64,000 nucleotides of DNA from positions 5,128,459-5,192,458 of the forward strand of contig NC_058167.1 of assembly GCF_020080835.1 (NCBI RefSeq). Reading direction: 5' to 3'. This DNA is from Cotesia glomerata (lineage: Eukaryota > Arthropoda > Insecta > Hymenoptera > Braconidae). The stretch's first letter is position 1. Every line of letters starts with the position of its first letter. The notes under the pieces were generated by a model, which made no database searches, was not told where the DNA came from, and saw only the letters and a list, made by a program, of their open reading frames with translations. Of the stretch, positions 35,567 through 48,210 are shown piece by piece. A program made the translations under genes and the position numbers.

Positions 35567-36186
35567 AGGTTTTTGTCTGGATATTTCAATTAAAACGCGT
35601 AAATTATTATTAAAATGAACACTATAAATTTATTTACACAAATTACACTTAATAATTATTTAATATTTTAGCAGATTGTTTAAATAAAAGTGGATAAATA
35701 AAGCACTGCGTGATTAATAAAGCGAAGCCGGTTGACACGTGGTTGAGCACACTGCCGACACTGGAAAAGCGGAGAATTATGTTTACAAATAACACAATTT
35801 ATCTGTAACAAACTAAAGCGGGTTAATACTAATTAATTTAAGCAAATTAAATTATTAAATAAGCAAAATGCGGTTTGTAAGCAAAAAGCGAAAGTAAAGT
35901 AACATTAATGGCGACTTGTTGCAACAAAAGCGTGGATGCAAAAGATAATAATAATAATGCGTCTTCTTCCTTGTCGACTTAGTGAAGAAGGCTGATTGCG
36001 CATGTCTGCGGAGCGATCAGCCAATCACACCGTCGAGACATGGCGTGAACAGTCAATCTAAGCTTTGTGCAGGCGGTTAGTTTTTGCGGGAACTAGCGGT
36101 TGACAGGTGCGGCTCGTGAATTGGGAGTCCTCCAGGGGCGACTTCATCGCGGCTGGGCCTGTTTACTGAACAACTAGAAAAAATCA
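35567..36186. mobile_element. Possible small non-autonomous insertion
   Basis: About 620 bases with imperfect termini (tttttgtctgg / ctagaaaaa) bounded by a repeated atcaggt (about 35560-35566 and 36187-36193). The interior is non-coding with a GC-richer block at 35990-36170. A 7-8-bp duplication would suit a hAT-type or similar element, but the terminal match is weak. Confidence 0.3.
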
Positions 36187-36374
36187 GGTATAAAAATTTT
36201 GCAGTTACTGTGTTTTAAAATTGGGCAGCCGTAATTACAACAAAAATGTAAAAAGCTGAATGCCATCTAAATCAGTTCTAATTATTTATAATATTTTAAT
36301 TAGAATCATGGATTATATGAAATTTACCTTCCATCTTGGCGGATGTCGAATAGCTTTTTTTTTTTTTTTATTTA

Positions 36375-36505
36375 AATTGTACTTTTCGACCGAGAAGGAC
36401 TTGTAACTTTTTTTTGGGCTTTCAATAGAAAAAGCTTAAATGTCAGGAATTGAAACTTAATTTTTTATTTAAATTGTACTTTTTAACTGATAAGAGCTTG
36501 TCATG
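36375..36505 (+). repeat. ~175-bp satellite fragment
   Basis: Contains 'gaccgagaaggacttgtaac', 'gcttaaatgtcaggaattga' and 'aactgataagagcttgt', i.e. most of one unit of the array at 6915-7737. It is cut on the right by the LTR-like fragment. Confidence 0.7.
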
Positions 36506-36507
36506 GT

Positions 36508-36580
36508 TGTCACACGAATTTTATTCCCGTGTGCGTTCCTCCCTGCGCCTAGTTTTGGCAACAGATCCACACTAAGGGCC
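36508..36580 (+). repeat. LTR fragment related to the solo LTR at 54982
   Basis: 'tgtcacacgaattttatt' and 'ggcaacagatccacact' with small changes match the first ~75 bases of 54982-56169. It then diverges, so only the LTR edge is kept. Confidence 0.65.
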
Positions 36581-36599
36581 AGGAATCTGATTTTTATTA

Positions 36600-37744
36600 A
36601 AAAGAGTCAAACGATAAATAATCTGATTGGTTGAAATAAAATTGATTTTTTTTTGTTTTCTGAACTCGACTGTAGCTATGAGCAAAATAAAATTAAAATC
36701 AGATGATTAATTTAAAAAAAAAAAAAAAGTAAATGGATAAAAAAGTCAGGTTAAAGTAAAAATTTACCGCTGTTTGATCTTCAAACCCGGCCGTGTCATA
36801 ACCTTAACGCCTAAACGCGGAAAAATAAAGAAGTTTTGGCAAAAAAAATCGGATGTGAATTTTTACAGATAATAGTTCCTAAGGTTTAATAGTTTAATAG
36901 TTCTTAAGGTTTAGGGGTGGCGACCGAGAAGTATGTTCTGTGTTGGTAAAATGACCTGAGGTAAAAATAAGTGGTAGCATGGTCTGTAAAGGCAAAGTGT
37001 GAGTTCGGTTGCCTAACTTGGCAATATTGACTATCATGTCCTGGACTAAAAAAATACAGTTGACAAGTAGGCGGCTCGAACACAATGCTAGTGGGTTGAA
37101 TAAAATGTATCCTACGCCAGTAACACATCGATGGAGTTGTTTTCAGTTCTAGAGTTTTTATTTCTAGATTTCTTGCTTTGGTGCATCGAATGATTAACTC
37201 CTGACTAGAAATAAAAAAGAAAATTTTCTCAACCTAAAAGTACCGGGATACTTTCTTCTCAGATTTAGCGCAACGAGAAAAACAGACTAAAAATTGATGT
37301 TACTGAAAAATAAGGTTCTGTATTGTCATTTTTTTCTATTTACTGGTAGGATTTAACTAAAAACCAGTAATTATAGGAGTGAATATTCTCTACAAAAAGT
37401 ATTGATTGATTTTCCTGCCTAGTTAAGTACAGAAAAAGTTAAAAATAATCTTGTTCAATGATTTGTAATTTACTAAAAAATGAGGTTCGGCACTACTGTT
37501 TTTTTTGCTGACCCGTTAAGGATTAATTTGTAGCTGGAAATTATAAAAAATAAAGTTCTCTATAAAATAATATTTTAATTTTTAACCCCAGATAGCCAAA
37601 AAAAGTTAGACAATGATTTCGTTCAAAAAGTTGAGTTTCACCAAGTTTAAAGTTCTGTTCTGCCATTTTTTCTGCAGACCTGGTACGGCTTGACTTATAG
37701 CTGGTAATTGTGTGGTCCTTAGGTGTCAGTTTAGTGTTGCACTA
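36600..37744. other. Non-coding stretch
   Basis: No gene was recognised. 37300-37700 consists of three loosely similar blocks with 'gttctgtattgtcattttt', 'ggttcggcactactgtttt' and 'gttctgttctgccattttt', spaced ~170 bases, probably a very old tandem repeat. On the minus strand 37130-37040 has weak pol III box-like phrases. Confidence 0.4.
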
Positions 37745-39250
37745 ATGTCTTTCGGGAGTCGCTGAAATGTTGCTTAACCCAAGTGTCGCCGGAATATCAC
37801 TCGGTATTGTTCAGGTGTCGCATATGTGTCACCCCAATGTCGCTCTAGTGCTGCATCAATATTGCTCAAGTGTAGCATGTCACCCATATATCTCGTGAGT
37901 ATTGCATAAGAATTGCTCAGGCATCGCGTAAGTATCGCTTTAGTATCGGACAGGTACTGCTCAGCTGTCACCTAAGTGTCGCTCAAGTGTTGCTTTAATG
38001 TCGCTCAAACATCACTAGAGTGTCGGATAGATATTACTCAAGTATCGCTTCGGTGTCACGATTGTGTCACCCATATGTTGCTCTAGTACTGTGTAGGTAT
38101 TGCTCAAGTATACCGTGTCGCTCATGTGTTGATACAATGTCGTGCGAGTGTCAAACAAATATTGTTCAGATGTCACGTAAGTGTTGCTCAAGTTTCGCTT
38201 AAATGTTGCTCAAATATCGTTTAGGTCGTATAGGTATATATTATTTAAGTATCGCAAAAGTGTCGCTCCGGTGTCACGTATGTCGCACGAATATTACTTT
38301 AGTGCTGCATCGGGATCGCTCAAGTCCCGCATGTCACTTGGGTGTCGCATCGGTATTGTTCGAGTGACGCGAAAGTGTCGCGTATTCGTCGCTCTAGTAC
38401 TGCATCAGTATTGCTTAAGTATACCGTATCGCTCATGTGTCGCTCAAATATCACGTGAATGTTGCATAGGTATTACTCAGGCATCACGTTAGTGTCGCTT
38501 GAATGTCGCTCAAATATCGCTTCAGTGTCGGACACGTATGTCTCAAGTTTCGCGTGAGTGTCACTGAGGTATCACCGAAATGTCGCTTTAGTATCACATT
38601 GGTATCGTTCAAGTGTCGCATAAGTGTTGCTCCGGTGTCGCGTATGTGTCGCCGAAATGTCGCTTTAGTACCACATCGGTATTGCTCAAATGTACCATGT
38701 CACTCATGTGTCGCTATGATATCTCGCGGGTGTCACACAGATATTGCTCAGATCTTACGTAAGTGTTGATCAAGTGTCGCTAGAATGTCACTCAAATATC
38801 GCTTAGGTCGTATAGATATATTATTTAGTGCTGCATTGGTTTCGCTCAAGTACCGCGTGTTGCTTGTGCCGCTCAAATATCGCTTGAGTCAGATATATAT
38901 TGCTCAGGTGTCGCTCAAATGTCACTCGAGTATCACATAGGAATTAAGTGTCGCGTATCACTGAAGTATGTCGCTCAGATGTCGCGTATGTGTCTTAAAC
39001 CTCGCTTCAGTCTTGCCAGGCATCGTATTGATATTGCTCGAATGTCGTTTAAATATTACTTGAGTATAGCATAGGTATTGCTCAGGTGTCGCGTGAGTGT
39101 CTGAGGTATCGCCGCAATGTCGCTCCAGTCCCGCATAGGTATCACTCAAGTGTCGCTCAGGTGTCGCGTATGTTTTGCCCAAATATCGCTTTAGTACTGC
39201 ATCGATATTGCTCAGATGTAGCGTAAGTGTCGCTCAAGTGTTTCTTATGA
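37745..39250 (+). repeat. Minisatellite with 11-bp unit (~1.5 kb)
   Basis: The sequence divides into 11-base words such as 'caggtgtcgca', 'tatgtgtcacc', 'ccaatgtcgct', 'ctagtgctgca', 'tcaatattgct', 'caagtgtagca'. The consensus is roughly NNAGTGTCGCT. A larger repeat of about 590 bases is also visible: the segment ending 'ggtcgtataggtatatatta' near 38235 recurs near 38820. Open frames in it are by-products of a unit that rarely forms stops. Confidence 0.85.
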
Positions 39251-39464
39251 TTTTAATGCTTGATCTGTATCTACTGAGGTAGTCACAAGAAATTTAAAGC
39301 AGAAAATAGAATTCAAATAATTATTTATTATATTCAAAAATTAAAAAAAAATTATAATGAACTGTTATCCCATTGCCAGATTTGTCTTAAAATTTGTACT
39401 TTGGGGAGTAATATTTTTGAGTTTTTTTGAAAAATTCGAATTTTGATTTCAAAACAAAAAAAAT

Positions 39465-40250
39465 TAGGAAAACGGTTGAACCTAAAGGCCATCCCTGCAA
39501 CTTCCCACTACCTCCATACCTAAGTGCTCAACAATTCACTTATTTTTTGAGCTCTTTGAACTAAAAAATATAGTTTTTGTATTATTTTGAGCTCTTCGAG
39601 CTCAAATAAATAGCTGTTCTGTGCTTTTGAGCTCTTCGAGCTCAAAGGGCTTGTAGGAGTTTCAAAGAACACTATTTTTTGAATTTCCAAACCGCAATAA
39701 CTCTTAATGAATTAAACGATTTTTTTTTAGTTCTTTTAAGAATATTTAAGGGCAAATTGGTCAGATTAAAAATTTCATAGAAATTCTAAAAAAAAAAAAC
39801 ATTTTTTTCAACAACGATATCTCATGAACAAATCAACCGATTCTGACCGGGCTGGTAGCAATCGACGTGGTTTTTTGAGATTAAGAGCTGATTAGTTTTT
39901 GGAATCGATTCGTTTAACCGTTAAAAAGATATTTCAAAAAAACGAATTTTCGGAAATTTTATTTTTGAGATTTCTCAAAATTCATCGACTCAAATTCTGT
40001 AAACTAGTATCAGAATTCTAAGGGCAATGAAACTCTTTGGAACGCCGCTTATTTCGATCGAATCGGATGATCCATTCAAAAGTTATGAGAGATATACATA
40101 CACACACACACTCACACACACACACACACACATACATCCATACATACATGCATACATACATACATACATCACCGCGGGAATATTTAGGGAAGCTTCCTAG
40201 GACCTCAAAACGTCGAGATCTCATGAAAATTTATCAAAAAATACCGAATT
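39465..40250 (-). repeat. F1 repeat, uninterrupted copy (empty site)
   Basis: Reverse complement of the two F1 halves at 11286-11390 and 21716-22347, and of those at 61985-62096 and 63746-64000. The (CA)n tract at 40088-40170 is continuous, with no LINE inserted. The part near 39560-39650 has palindromes of the type gagctcttcgagctc. Confidence 0.8.
40088..40170 (+). repeat. (CA)n/(CATA)n microsatellite inside F1
   Basis: About 80 bases of CA with CATA/CATC units. This tract corresponds to the (TG)n at the three LINE insertion sites. Confidence 0.95.
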
Positions 40251-40259
40251 AAAATAAAA

Positions 40260-41109
40260 AGACCCAATTTGGACAATTTCAGCAGATTATGGCTGTTTCC
40301 TCTAGCAGTAAAAATAATTTGTTAGTTGTTAAACATATTTTATTTATAAGAACATTTGTTAACTAAAACTTTTATTATTAGAAAAACTTTAGCATTAGAA
40401 AATAATTTTAGGCCGTTTATGGTCATAAGCCTATTTTCTTTTCTTTAAGCTATTGAATATTCTTTTAAATAGTTTTCTCTTTAGAATTTGCTGTACCTCA
40501 TATAAAGCTAAACCTTTCAGTCTAAAATTTTAAATACTATTGTAAATTTAGGGATTGAGTACCCTTGAGTTTATTTTTTATTATCTTTTTATTGCATCTG
40601 ACGACGAATAATTTTTCTAATCTGTGAGAAAATTTTTCTGTCAACCATGTGTATAACAGCTCTTCTCTAACTTACTCTCTCTACCTTCAAATTATTTCTT
40701 TACGCCTACAATTTTCATCTACCAATAATTTTGCACAAATAACGTTACCACACCTATCGACCCTTTTCTCATTGCCTCAAACTGTAACCTCTGGCTGTAT
40801 CACTTCAAACAAAATTCTTCAGTCAATCATCTACTTACAAGACAATTGCATCTATCTATTCATCGACTATATATCGACAATCTATCTATACATCGACTAT
40901 CTATCGACAATCTATATATCTATCGACAACTTATCAATTTTCTATTAATCAGTAATTAATTTAAACATATCAAAAAGTATGTAATTTTACATTATTAAGA
41001 AGTATTTATCAATAAATCGTTAAGAGTAAAAATTTACTTTTGTGTGTTTAAAATCAACAATTTAATTGAAATATCCTCGCTCCAGTAAATTGTAGCTAGG
41101 AAATAAACA
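40260..41109 (+). other. Probable 5' LTR region of the second BEL element
   Basis: Lies directly upstream of a BEL-type primer site. The LTR would end with ...aaataaaca at 41109, but its left edge could not be placed (a TGTG at about 40623 is one candidate). It contains short repeats of 'atcgact' and 'atctat' at 40845-40930. No partner LTR is in the window because the 3' half of the element is missing. Confidence 0.4.
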
Positions 41110-41125
41110 TGGTCCCTCGAGCCGG
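41110..41125 (+). promoter_or_regulatory. BEL-type primer binding site
   Basis: tggtccctcgagccgg, directly after a CA dinucleotide that would end the LTR. Insect BEL elements often have a closely similar 'tggtcc.tcgagccgg' here. It marks the start of minus-strand DNA synthesis. Confidence 0.6.
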
Positions 41126-41428
41126 AATAATAAAATCCATTTAACAAATCTACAATAATTACAAAAGTTTACAAACATTATCAACAGAAAGTGTTAAAAA
41201 GTATAAAGTGAAGTATAAAGTGTAATATCATCGCCTGAGACGTTCATTGAAAATATCAGAGTCAAAATTCTTCATTTTCTATCAACAACGATCGGATCTA
41301 CAATCATCAATCCATCTTCAATCAACAAACTATCAATCCATCTTCGGACAAGGCCAACGACTTCCAACAATCAAGGTACGACTCATTAAGTTATCACCAA
41401 TTCCATCAATTTCCAACATTTCCTATAA

Positions 41429-44400
41429 ATGCTACATCGCACTCCAGTTAAATCTAAAAACGACAATATGACACCAAAAGCCAACGATCTTCCTACCTTG
41501 AAACGTAAACGCGGAACTATTAAAAGTAGAATCACGCGCGTAAGTAATTTTTTGAATACGGTTAACGATACTACAGATATTCAACAAATTAAAACTAGAG
41601 AAGAAGCTCTCACTGCAACGTTTAAAGAAATATACGATATGCATGATGAAATATTAGAAGTTGACCCAAATGAAACTGAAACCCATAACAATGAATTAGT
41701 TGAAATCGAAGAATACTACTACACGGCACTTGCATCAGCTCGTAAATTTATTACTGAACGGGAAAAACCCGTTACTATTGGAAACAATCAACAAATTATA
41801 ACTACGCCGAATTCAAGTCAAGGCATAATCACGAAATCGCAAATACGTCTACCGGAAATTTCCATTCCCGAATTTGATGGAAGTATTGAAAAATGGCAAT
41901 CATTTCAAAGTATTTTTATATCAATAATCGGAAATAATGGTGCGGTAGATCCAGTAGATAAAATCACTTATTTACAAGGCTGTTTAACGGGTAAAGCAGC
42001 TCGCGTCATCGAAGCAATTGATACAAGTGAAACAAATTTTGAAGTAGCTTGGGATCTTTTACAAAAAAAATACGACAATACACGTAAAGCGATTCTGAAA
42101 CATTGGTCGATATTACACGATTAACCGCGCTTAGCAAAAGATGCATCAGAAGCATTGAATGATTTAACCGATACATTTAGACAACATTTGCGATCCCTTA
42201 AATCATTAGATGAACCAATCAAACAGTGCAACGGATGTATTTTATATATCCTACTATCTAAAATTAATCCTTATACTAAAATTCAATGGGAGAGTACTTT
42301 ACCAAACAACAAAATGCCGAATTACATTTCCCTAATTGAATTTTTGGAAAAACGCGGTAATTGCTCAGATTATTCTGCGGAATCAAAACAAAAGAATCAA
42401 AATCAGCATCAATCGAAATTCCTTTTGACTAAAAATAAAAATAATAATAAGGGTAATCGTAATAACAACAATAATAATAATAAAAATTATAATAATAAAT
42501 CTAACCCTCATTCTCGTGGCAACGTTGTTAATGATAATCACGATGATAAAAATGTCAATGAGCACTCACGAGAATCGACCGCTTCTACATCTAACTTCGT
42601 ATCTACACCGCATCAACAAAGTGCATATCCGTGTCCAGTATGTCACGAATTTCATAGTATATATAAATGTAATTCATTTATAGCGAAAACTACTGAACAA
42701 AGAAATCAATTAGTAAAAACATTAGGTTTATGCTAAAATTGCTTAGGAATAGGTCATACATATCACGATTGCAGGGGAAGTAATTGTCGAGTTTGTCACC
42801 TTAAACATCACACTTATCTTCATGTACACCAAGAATCTACAGAACCTAACAATCAATGACTAAAAGCAGGTATAACAAAGTCCCTCACCATAGATACCCC
42901 AACTAACGACATCATCCCAACGGCTTCTTTCTATATACTCGACAAAAATAGAATTAAAATATTTTGTCGTGCAATAATTGACACAGATTCTTCAACAAAT
43001 TTTATCTCAAATGATCTTGCATCGTTATTAAATTTACCTAAGAAGAAGTGTCACGTACCTATTGGTGCATTAAACGATCTATCTACGGTAGCTAATCAAT
43101 GGATTACTACGACTATCTATTCAACTAACAAAAAATATCACAAAACTATCGATTTTCTGATTGTACCTACAATCACATCAACTCCTGATCAACAAATCAA
43201 TCGTCAAAATATCAAAATTCCGCCGAATATCAAGTTAGCAGATCCAGAATTTCATAAACCCGCATCAGTACAACTATTACTCGGTGCAGGTATATCTTTA
43301 TCATTAGTATGCGTCGGTCAAATAAGGATATGTCAATCTCCTCAACCACATCTATACCTGCAAAAGACCCTAGCCGGTTGGATAGTAGGAGGAACATTAC
43401 CGGAATTATTCAACAATTCTTCAAAATGTAATTTGGTTCAAATTCAAAAAGATATCGATAGATTCTGGGAAATCGAAGAAATCAACAACAACAAACATTT
43501 ATCTAAGGGAGAGGAAGCCTGTGAAGAACACTACAAAAAACATGTCACTCGTAATGCAGAGGGTAGATATGTCGTAGCTTTACCATTTAATCAAAATAAA
43601 GAGCAGATAGGTTCTTCGCGGAAAATGGTTTTAAAAAGATTAATCGCATTGGAAAATCGATTAAATAAGGATCCCGATCTTTTTCAACAATACAAGGCAG
43701 TCATGGATGAATACATCGAACTAGGTCATATGGTAAAAATCGAAGGTGAGCCTGAAAATGGTTTCTTTTTACCTCATCATGCTGTTATCAAAACTTCAAG
43801 TCACACAACGAAAGTAAGAGTAGTATTTGATGGTTCTGCGGCATCGAGTACCGGAGTTTCACTCAACGATGCACTGGAAGTAGGGCCTGTAATACAGGAT
43901 GATCTTTTGTCATTTGTTCTCTGGTTTCGTATACCTAAATATTTAGTTACCGGAGACATTGAAAAAATGTTTCGGCAGGTAGTATTAAGAGTCGACGATC
44001 GAAAATATTTACGTATATTATGGAGAGACAAGGATGGAAAAATTTCAACTTACGAATTGACAACCGATACATTTGGACTCGGGCCCGCGTCATTTCTTGC
44101 TATAAGATCTGTTCATCAACTGTGTGAAGATACAAAACTTCAATATCCGAGAGCAGCTGCCAGTTTAAAAAGACGTCTATATGTAGATGATTATATAGAC
44201 GGAGATGACACTATTGTAGGAGCGGTCAAACTAAGAGACGAAGTTATTGCCCTTCTAAAATGCGGTGGGTTCAACCTCAGACAATGCGCCTCAAACTCAC
44301 CCGAGGTACTACAAGGATTACCTGACTGTAGTATAAACAAACAATTACAAGATAAAAACGACACGACACTCAAGACTTTAGGCATGTATTGGGATTCTAA

Positions 44401-45308
44401 ACAAGACAAAATAATATATACGGTAAAACCAATCTTCAGACTATCTTCAGCGACAAAACGATTTATTTTTTCTGAAATTTCGAAAATATTTGACCCGTTA
44501 GGTCTATTAAATCCGGTTATAGTTACAATAAACATATTGATGCAAGAAATTTGGAAACTAAAACTGGATTGGGATGAATCAGTACCATTAGAGATTCAAT
44601 CAAAATGGGATTCATTTGTCAATCAACTATCATCATTAAATGAAATATCATTTGACAGAATGGTACTTCAAAAAAATGCAAAGAATATACAACTACATGG
44701 TTTTTGCGATGCAAGTGAGAAGGCTTATGGAGCTTGTATATACTTAAGATCGACTGATATAAATGGAAAGGTAAAAATAGCTCTGTTCTGTGAAAAATCA
44801 AGAGTTGCACCTATCAAAACTATACAAACTATTCCGAAATTAGAGTTATATGCAGCCTTATTATTAGTCGATTTATTTTCAAAAATTAAATCATCTATCG
44901 TCATTCCAATACAAGAGACAATATTTTGGACGGATTCCATGATAACGCTTCATTGGATTCGTAAATCTCCTCATCTACTTAAAACATTCGTCGCGAATCG
45001 AGTATCAGATATTCAATCAAAAACTCATCCAGAAAATTGAAGACATGTACGCACGCACGACAATCCAGCTGATCTATTATCTCGGGGTATATCACCCGAA
45101 ACTCTTGTCAAAGAAACTATTTGGAAAAAAGGACCCAAATGGTTAGAAGAGAGAGAGGAAAAATGGCCTGAGCAACCGTCAGCCTTAGCTATTGAAGCAA
45201 TTGATATACCTGAAGTGAGAAAACTTACCTGCCTAATGACCAACACTATAGGAAACGACATCCTCGAACGATTTTTGTCTTACTACAAATTACAAAGCAT
45301 TATCGCAT
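41429..45308 (+). pseudogene. Second BEL/Pao element gag-pol, several stops, 3' truncated
   Basis: One frame from 41429 to 45308 with in-frame stops at about 42122, 42734, 42857 and 45038. Gag: IPEFDGSIEKWQSFQSIF, YLQGCLTGKAARVIEA, an asparagine-rich linker, CPVCHEFHSIYKC and CRVCHLKHHTYLH. Protease-like IIDTDSSTNFISND. RT: GFFLPHHAVIKTSS, KVRVVFDGSAASS, FGLGPASFLAIRS and an intact YVDD box near 44180. RNase H: GFCDASEKAYGACIYLRS and FWTDSMITLHWIRKSP. The 45038 TGA falls where the family has a conserved tryptophan, so it is probably a mutation. Coding ends at about 45308, where a gypsy LTR begins; RNase H is cut short and the whole integrase is missing from the window. It differs clearly from the BEL copy at 27759-32903. 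Confidence 0.88.
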
Positions 45309-46158
45309 TGTTACGTCCCCACCTGCATTCGCAGATGTCTCTGATAGTAAATACGCGCGCTAATTTAAAACTCTAATAATTATACAATAGCTCCATAAAT
45401 ATTCATTTTTTATAAATAATAATGTAAAATGATGAGTAAAGAATTCCAAATGTTAAATGTTAAACATAAAATATTAGAAATAAAAAATGATAAGAAAATG
45501 TGAAACTCAGCCAACACCTGAGTAAACAGAATATTTTTAAGTTTACATTAACATTTTCTCTCGAAGAATGTTAATGGAAAAACTAGAATGATTCATTGTA
45601 AGACAACTAGCGTTGAGTACACCAGGTTTATTCGAGAAGATTCGAGGAATGTTCTAAATAAACAAACGATAACGAACGCTTGCGTGTCCTGGACTCTGGA
45701 GTTGAGTCAGCGCTGGTCATCCGAGTGGGCCTCGAAAATGCCACGCGCATCAACTCAGGAGAACAGGATATTCGGGGCCCGATACGCAACCCTACTCTTC
45801 CTAGGGCGCGGCCCTTGGACGAGGTGATATAAGCAGGGTGCACGGGTAGTTCGGGGCTCTTCTTGATCTTAAAGTTACGAACTTTAGACTCTTTATAGTT
45901 AACACTTGTCGTGAGACTATTAATTCCAATTACAAAATACCATTACGTACTTTACGGCAGTTGTCAAATCATATAAATTCAAAGTGTATTTTAAATAGTT
46001 AAATAAAGTTATTTGTTAATTAAATTCACCGAAGTTAGTTATTTCGGAGTTAATTCGAGAACCTCTACTTACTTCTCTGGAGGTCGTAACATCTTTATCT
46101 CCAGCTCTAGTTGTTCTACTGGTTACTTACAAACCTGTAAGGTAACCGGAACGTAACA
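45309..46158 (+). mobile_element. Gypsy-type 5' LTR
   Basis: 850 bp beginning TGTTACGTCCCC and ending ACGTAACA, so the ends form a short inverted repeat (TGTTACGT/ACGTAACA). A TATA-like gatataagcag is near 45825, and an AATAAA is at about 46002, giving a plausible U3-R-U5 order. It starts in the middle of the BEL coding sequence, hence it was inserted into it. No second LTR of this kind is in the window. Confidence 0.85.
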
Positions 46159-46168
46159 ACTAATAAAT

Positions 46169-46192
46169 TGGTGGCAGCGAACGGATTCGAAC
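46169..46192 (+). promoter_or_regulatory. Gypsy primer binding site (tRNA complement)
   Basis: Starts tggtggcagcgaacggattc ten bases after the LTR. The reverse complement ends in TGCCACCA preceded by a T-arm-like GTTCGAATCC, so it can pair with the last ~24 bases of a tRNA. I cannot say which tRNA. Confidence 0.7.
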
Positions 46193-46890
46193 ACGCTCCG
46201 AAGAAACTGGCGAAAATTTTTTTTCCTTTGCGGAAAAATCAACTCAACATCATCCAGAGATCTCCATCGAACACGTCATAAAAATCAGAACATTTTTTTT
46301 CTCAAACGAGTGAGTAATCTACAAAAAGTGAAAACAAGTGCTTATAAAAAGACTCGAAAATAGCAAAATTTTTTTTTAAATACACTTAACTCAAAAATTA
46401 ATTAAACATTGGTTTCATTCCAAAAACTCAAAATTTTTTTTGGAATTAAAAAGAAGAGCAGTTCAAAATTAAAAATTAAAAAGTTTAAAGAAAAATGAAT
46501 TAACAAAATTTTTAATAAATTAACAAAATTTTTTGTATCGCAAACACATAAAAACGATAAAATAACATAAAAAGTGCAACAAAATACATCAAACATAAAT
46601 AAAACATCGAGAAGAAGCCATCAACATCACAGTGCAGCCCTGACCTAGGACAACATCGACAACAGCCAACGCCCAAAGACACAGAAGATAAGCCGACAAC
46701 CATCAGCCCGACCATAGACGAGAACTTCAATAGATGATTACTTCTAAGTAGTAAGTCATTTATTTTTCTGAATATTTGTTTCTCGTCAAATCAAAAGTAT
46801 TATTTTTATTTTAAAATTTTTTTTACTCGATTATCGTTCAAAATTTTCTTTTCTCTTTCCCTCTCGTAAATTTTTTTTAAATTTTTCAAA

Positions 46891-48210
46891 ATGACTAACG
46901 ATACCGAAGCTATGGAAATAACTATAGCAGAAACTACGGGTAAAATACAGACCCTTGAACAACAAATTCAAGAATTATTAACAGAAAGAGAAGAAATGAA
47001 AAATAATTTTGAAAGAAATTGTCAACAATTAATTAATGATAATTTAAGAACTTTTCAAAATAATTTAAACGCACAAAATCCAAATCAACAAATAGCTAAC
47101 CCTCACATTTTTCAAAATAACGGTACCCTAAATTTAAATAAATTCGATTATTTCCTTAAAACAATTCTCGAATTTGACGGATCAACAATTCCAGTAAAAT
47201 CATTTACAAAAGTATGTAGAGACGCGAAAGCTTATATTCGCGAAGTAGATGAAAAAGTATTAGTTAGCTTATTAATTTCAAAATGTAAAGGCGGACCTTT
47301 AGTTAGACTATTAAACGCAGAAATAAATACAGTAGATCAATTAATTACGTTCCTAAATTTAAATTATCGACGTAGCAAACAAGTTTCTGTTTAGCTAAAC
47401 GAATTTAATCAATTTAAACAAAAACCTAACGAACGCGTTATGGATTTTCATTTTAGAGTAGATGAACATTTAAGAAAAACATTAGCAGAAATAGACGATT
47501 CAGCAGGCATAAATAAAAATGAAAAGAAAATATTAGCCTCAGAAATGGCAATTCAAACCTTTTTAACCAGATTATTCCCACAGATAGCAATATACCTGCG
47601 TCAAGCAGAGTACGTAGACCTTCAGACCGCTGATAAAGCAGCATCAGATACAGAAAAGACATTAGAATCAATGAGTAACATAAATAACATGTTTAAAACA
47701 TTTAACAATACAGACTGTCACGCCATACAAAATAATCAAACTACAGATCCAACAAACAATTCACAAAATAATCACCGAAATTCCCAAACAAATTCAAACG
47801 GGACAAATAAATATTGCGATTTTTGTAAGAGAAATAATCATAATAGAGAAGATTGTAGATACTTAAAGAATGAAAATTCTGAAAATAACAGTAACAATAA
47901 TAATAACAATAATAACTACAACAGAAATAACAATAATAATAACTACAACAGAAATAATAATAAAATCAATTCTAACTCCAACGGTAATTACAATAAAAAT
48001 AATAATAATAATAATAGTAGTCAAACGCAATGTAATTACTGTAAAAATTTCGGACACGTAGAAAAAGCATGTCGTAAGAGAAGTTTCGACTTAGGTAAAC
48101 AAGCTGGACTTCAAGCGGCACAAGCAAATCAGGGAAACGGACAAACGTTTTCCCCTCCAGGCACAACAGGGGGAAACGCGTTGCCCCAGGAGTGCCAGAA
48201 CCAGAATTAA
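46891..48210 (+). pseudogene. Gypsy gag with asparagine-rich linker and CCHC knuckles
   Basis: Starts MTNDTEAMEITIAETTGKI with a predicted coiled coil over the first ~50 residues. The capsid-like part (LEFDGSTIPVKSF, CKGGPLVRLLNAE) is followed by an in-frame TAG at 47392-47394, after which the same frame continues (NQFKQKPNERVMDFHFRV). The C-terminal part has two zinc knuckles, CDFCKRNNHNREDC and CNYCKNFGHVEKAC, separated by a long asparagine-rich tract encoded by AAT/AAC runs. Pol overlaps in the -1 frame near 48180-48210, as in other gypsy elements with programmed frameshifting. The product would form the particle shell and bind RNA. Confidence 0.85.

Noticed and set aside
37040..37130. Possible pol III A and B boxes on the minus strand
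   Set aside because: Only loose matches (tggcgtagga, gtgttcgagccgcc) and no second copy in the window to support a SINE.
37774..39182. Open frames with repeating 'SDTYATPERHL'-type pattern
   Set aside because: A product of the 11-bp minisatellite read in three frames (33 bases = 11 codons); no start context or second support.
37745..39250. CRISPR-like array
   Set aside because: The repeats are 11 bp, degenerate and without unique spacers; the genome is eukaryotic.
41429..45308. Editing (C-to-T or G-to-A) as the cause of all BEL copy 2 stops
   Set aside because: Only the 45038 TGA clearly replaces a conserved tryptophan; the original codons at 42122, 42734 and 42857 cannot be known without sister copies.
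47863..48057. Isoleucine/valine-rich minus-strand frame that looks like a membrane protein
   Set aside because: Antisense of the AAT/AAC asparagine tract in gypsy gag.
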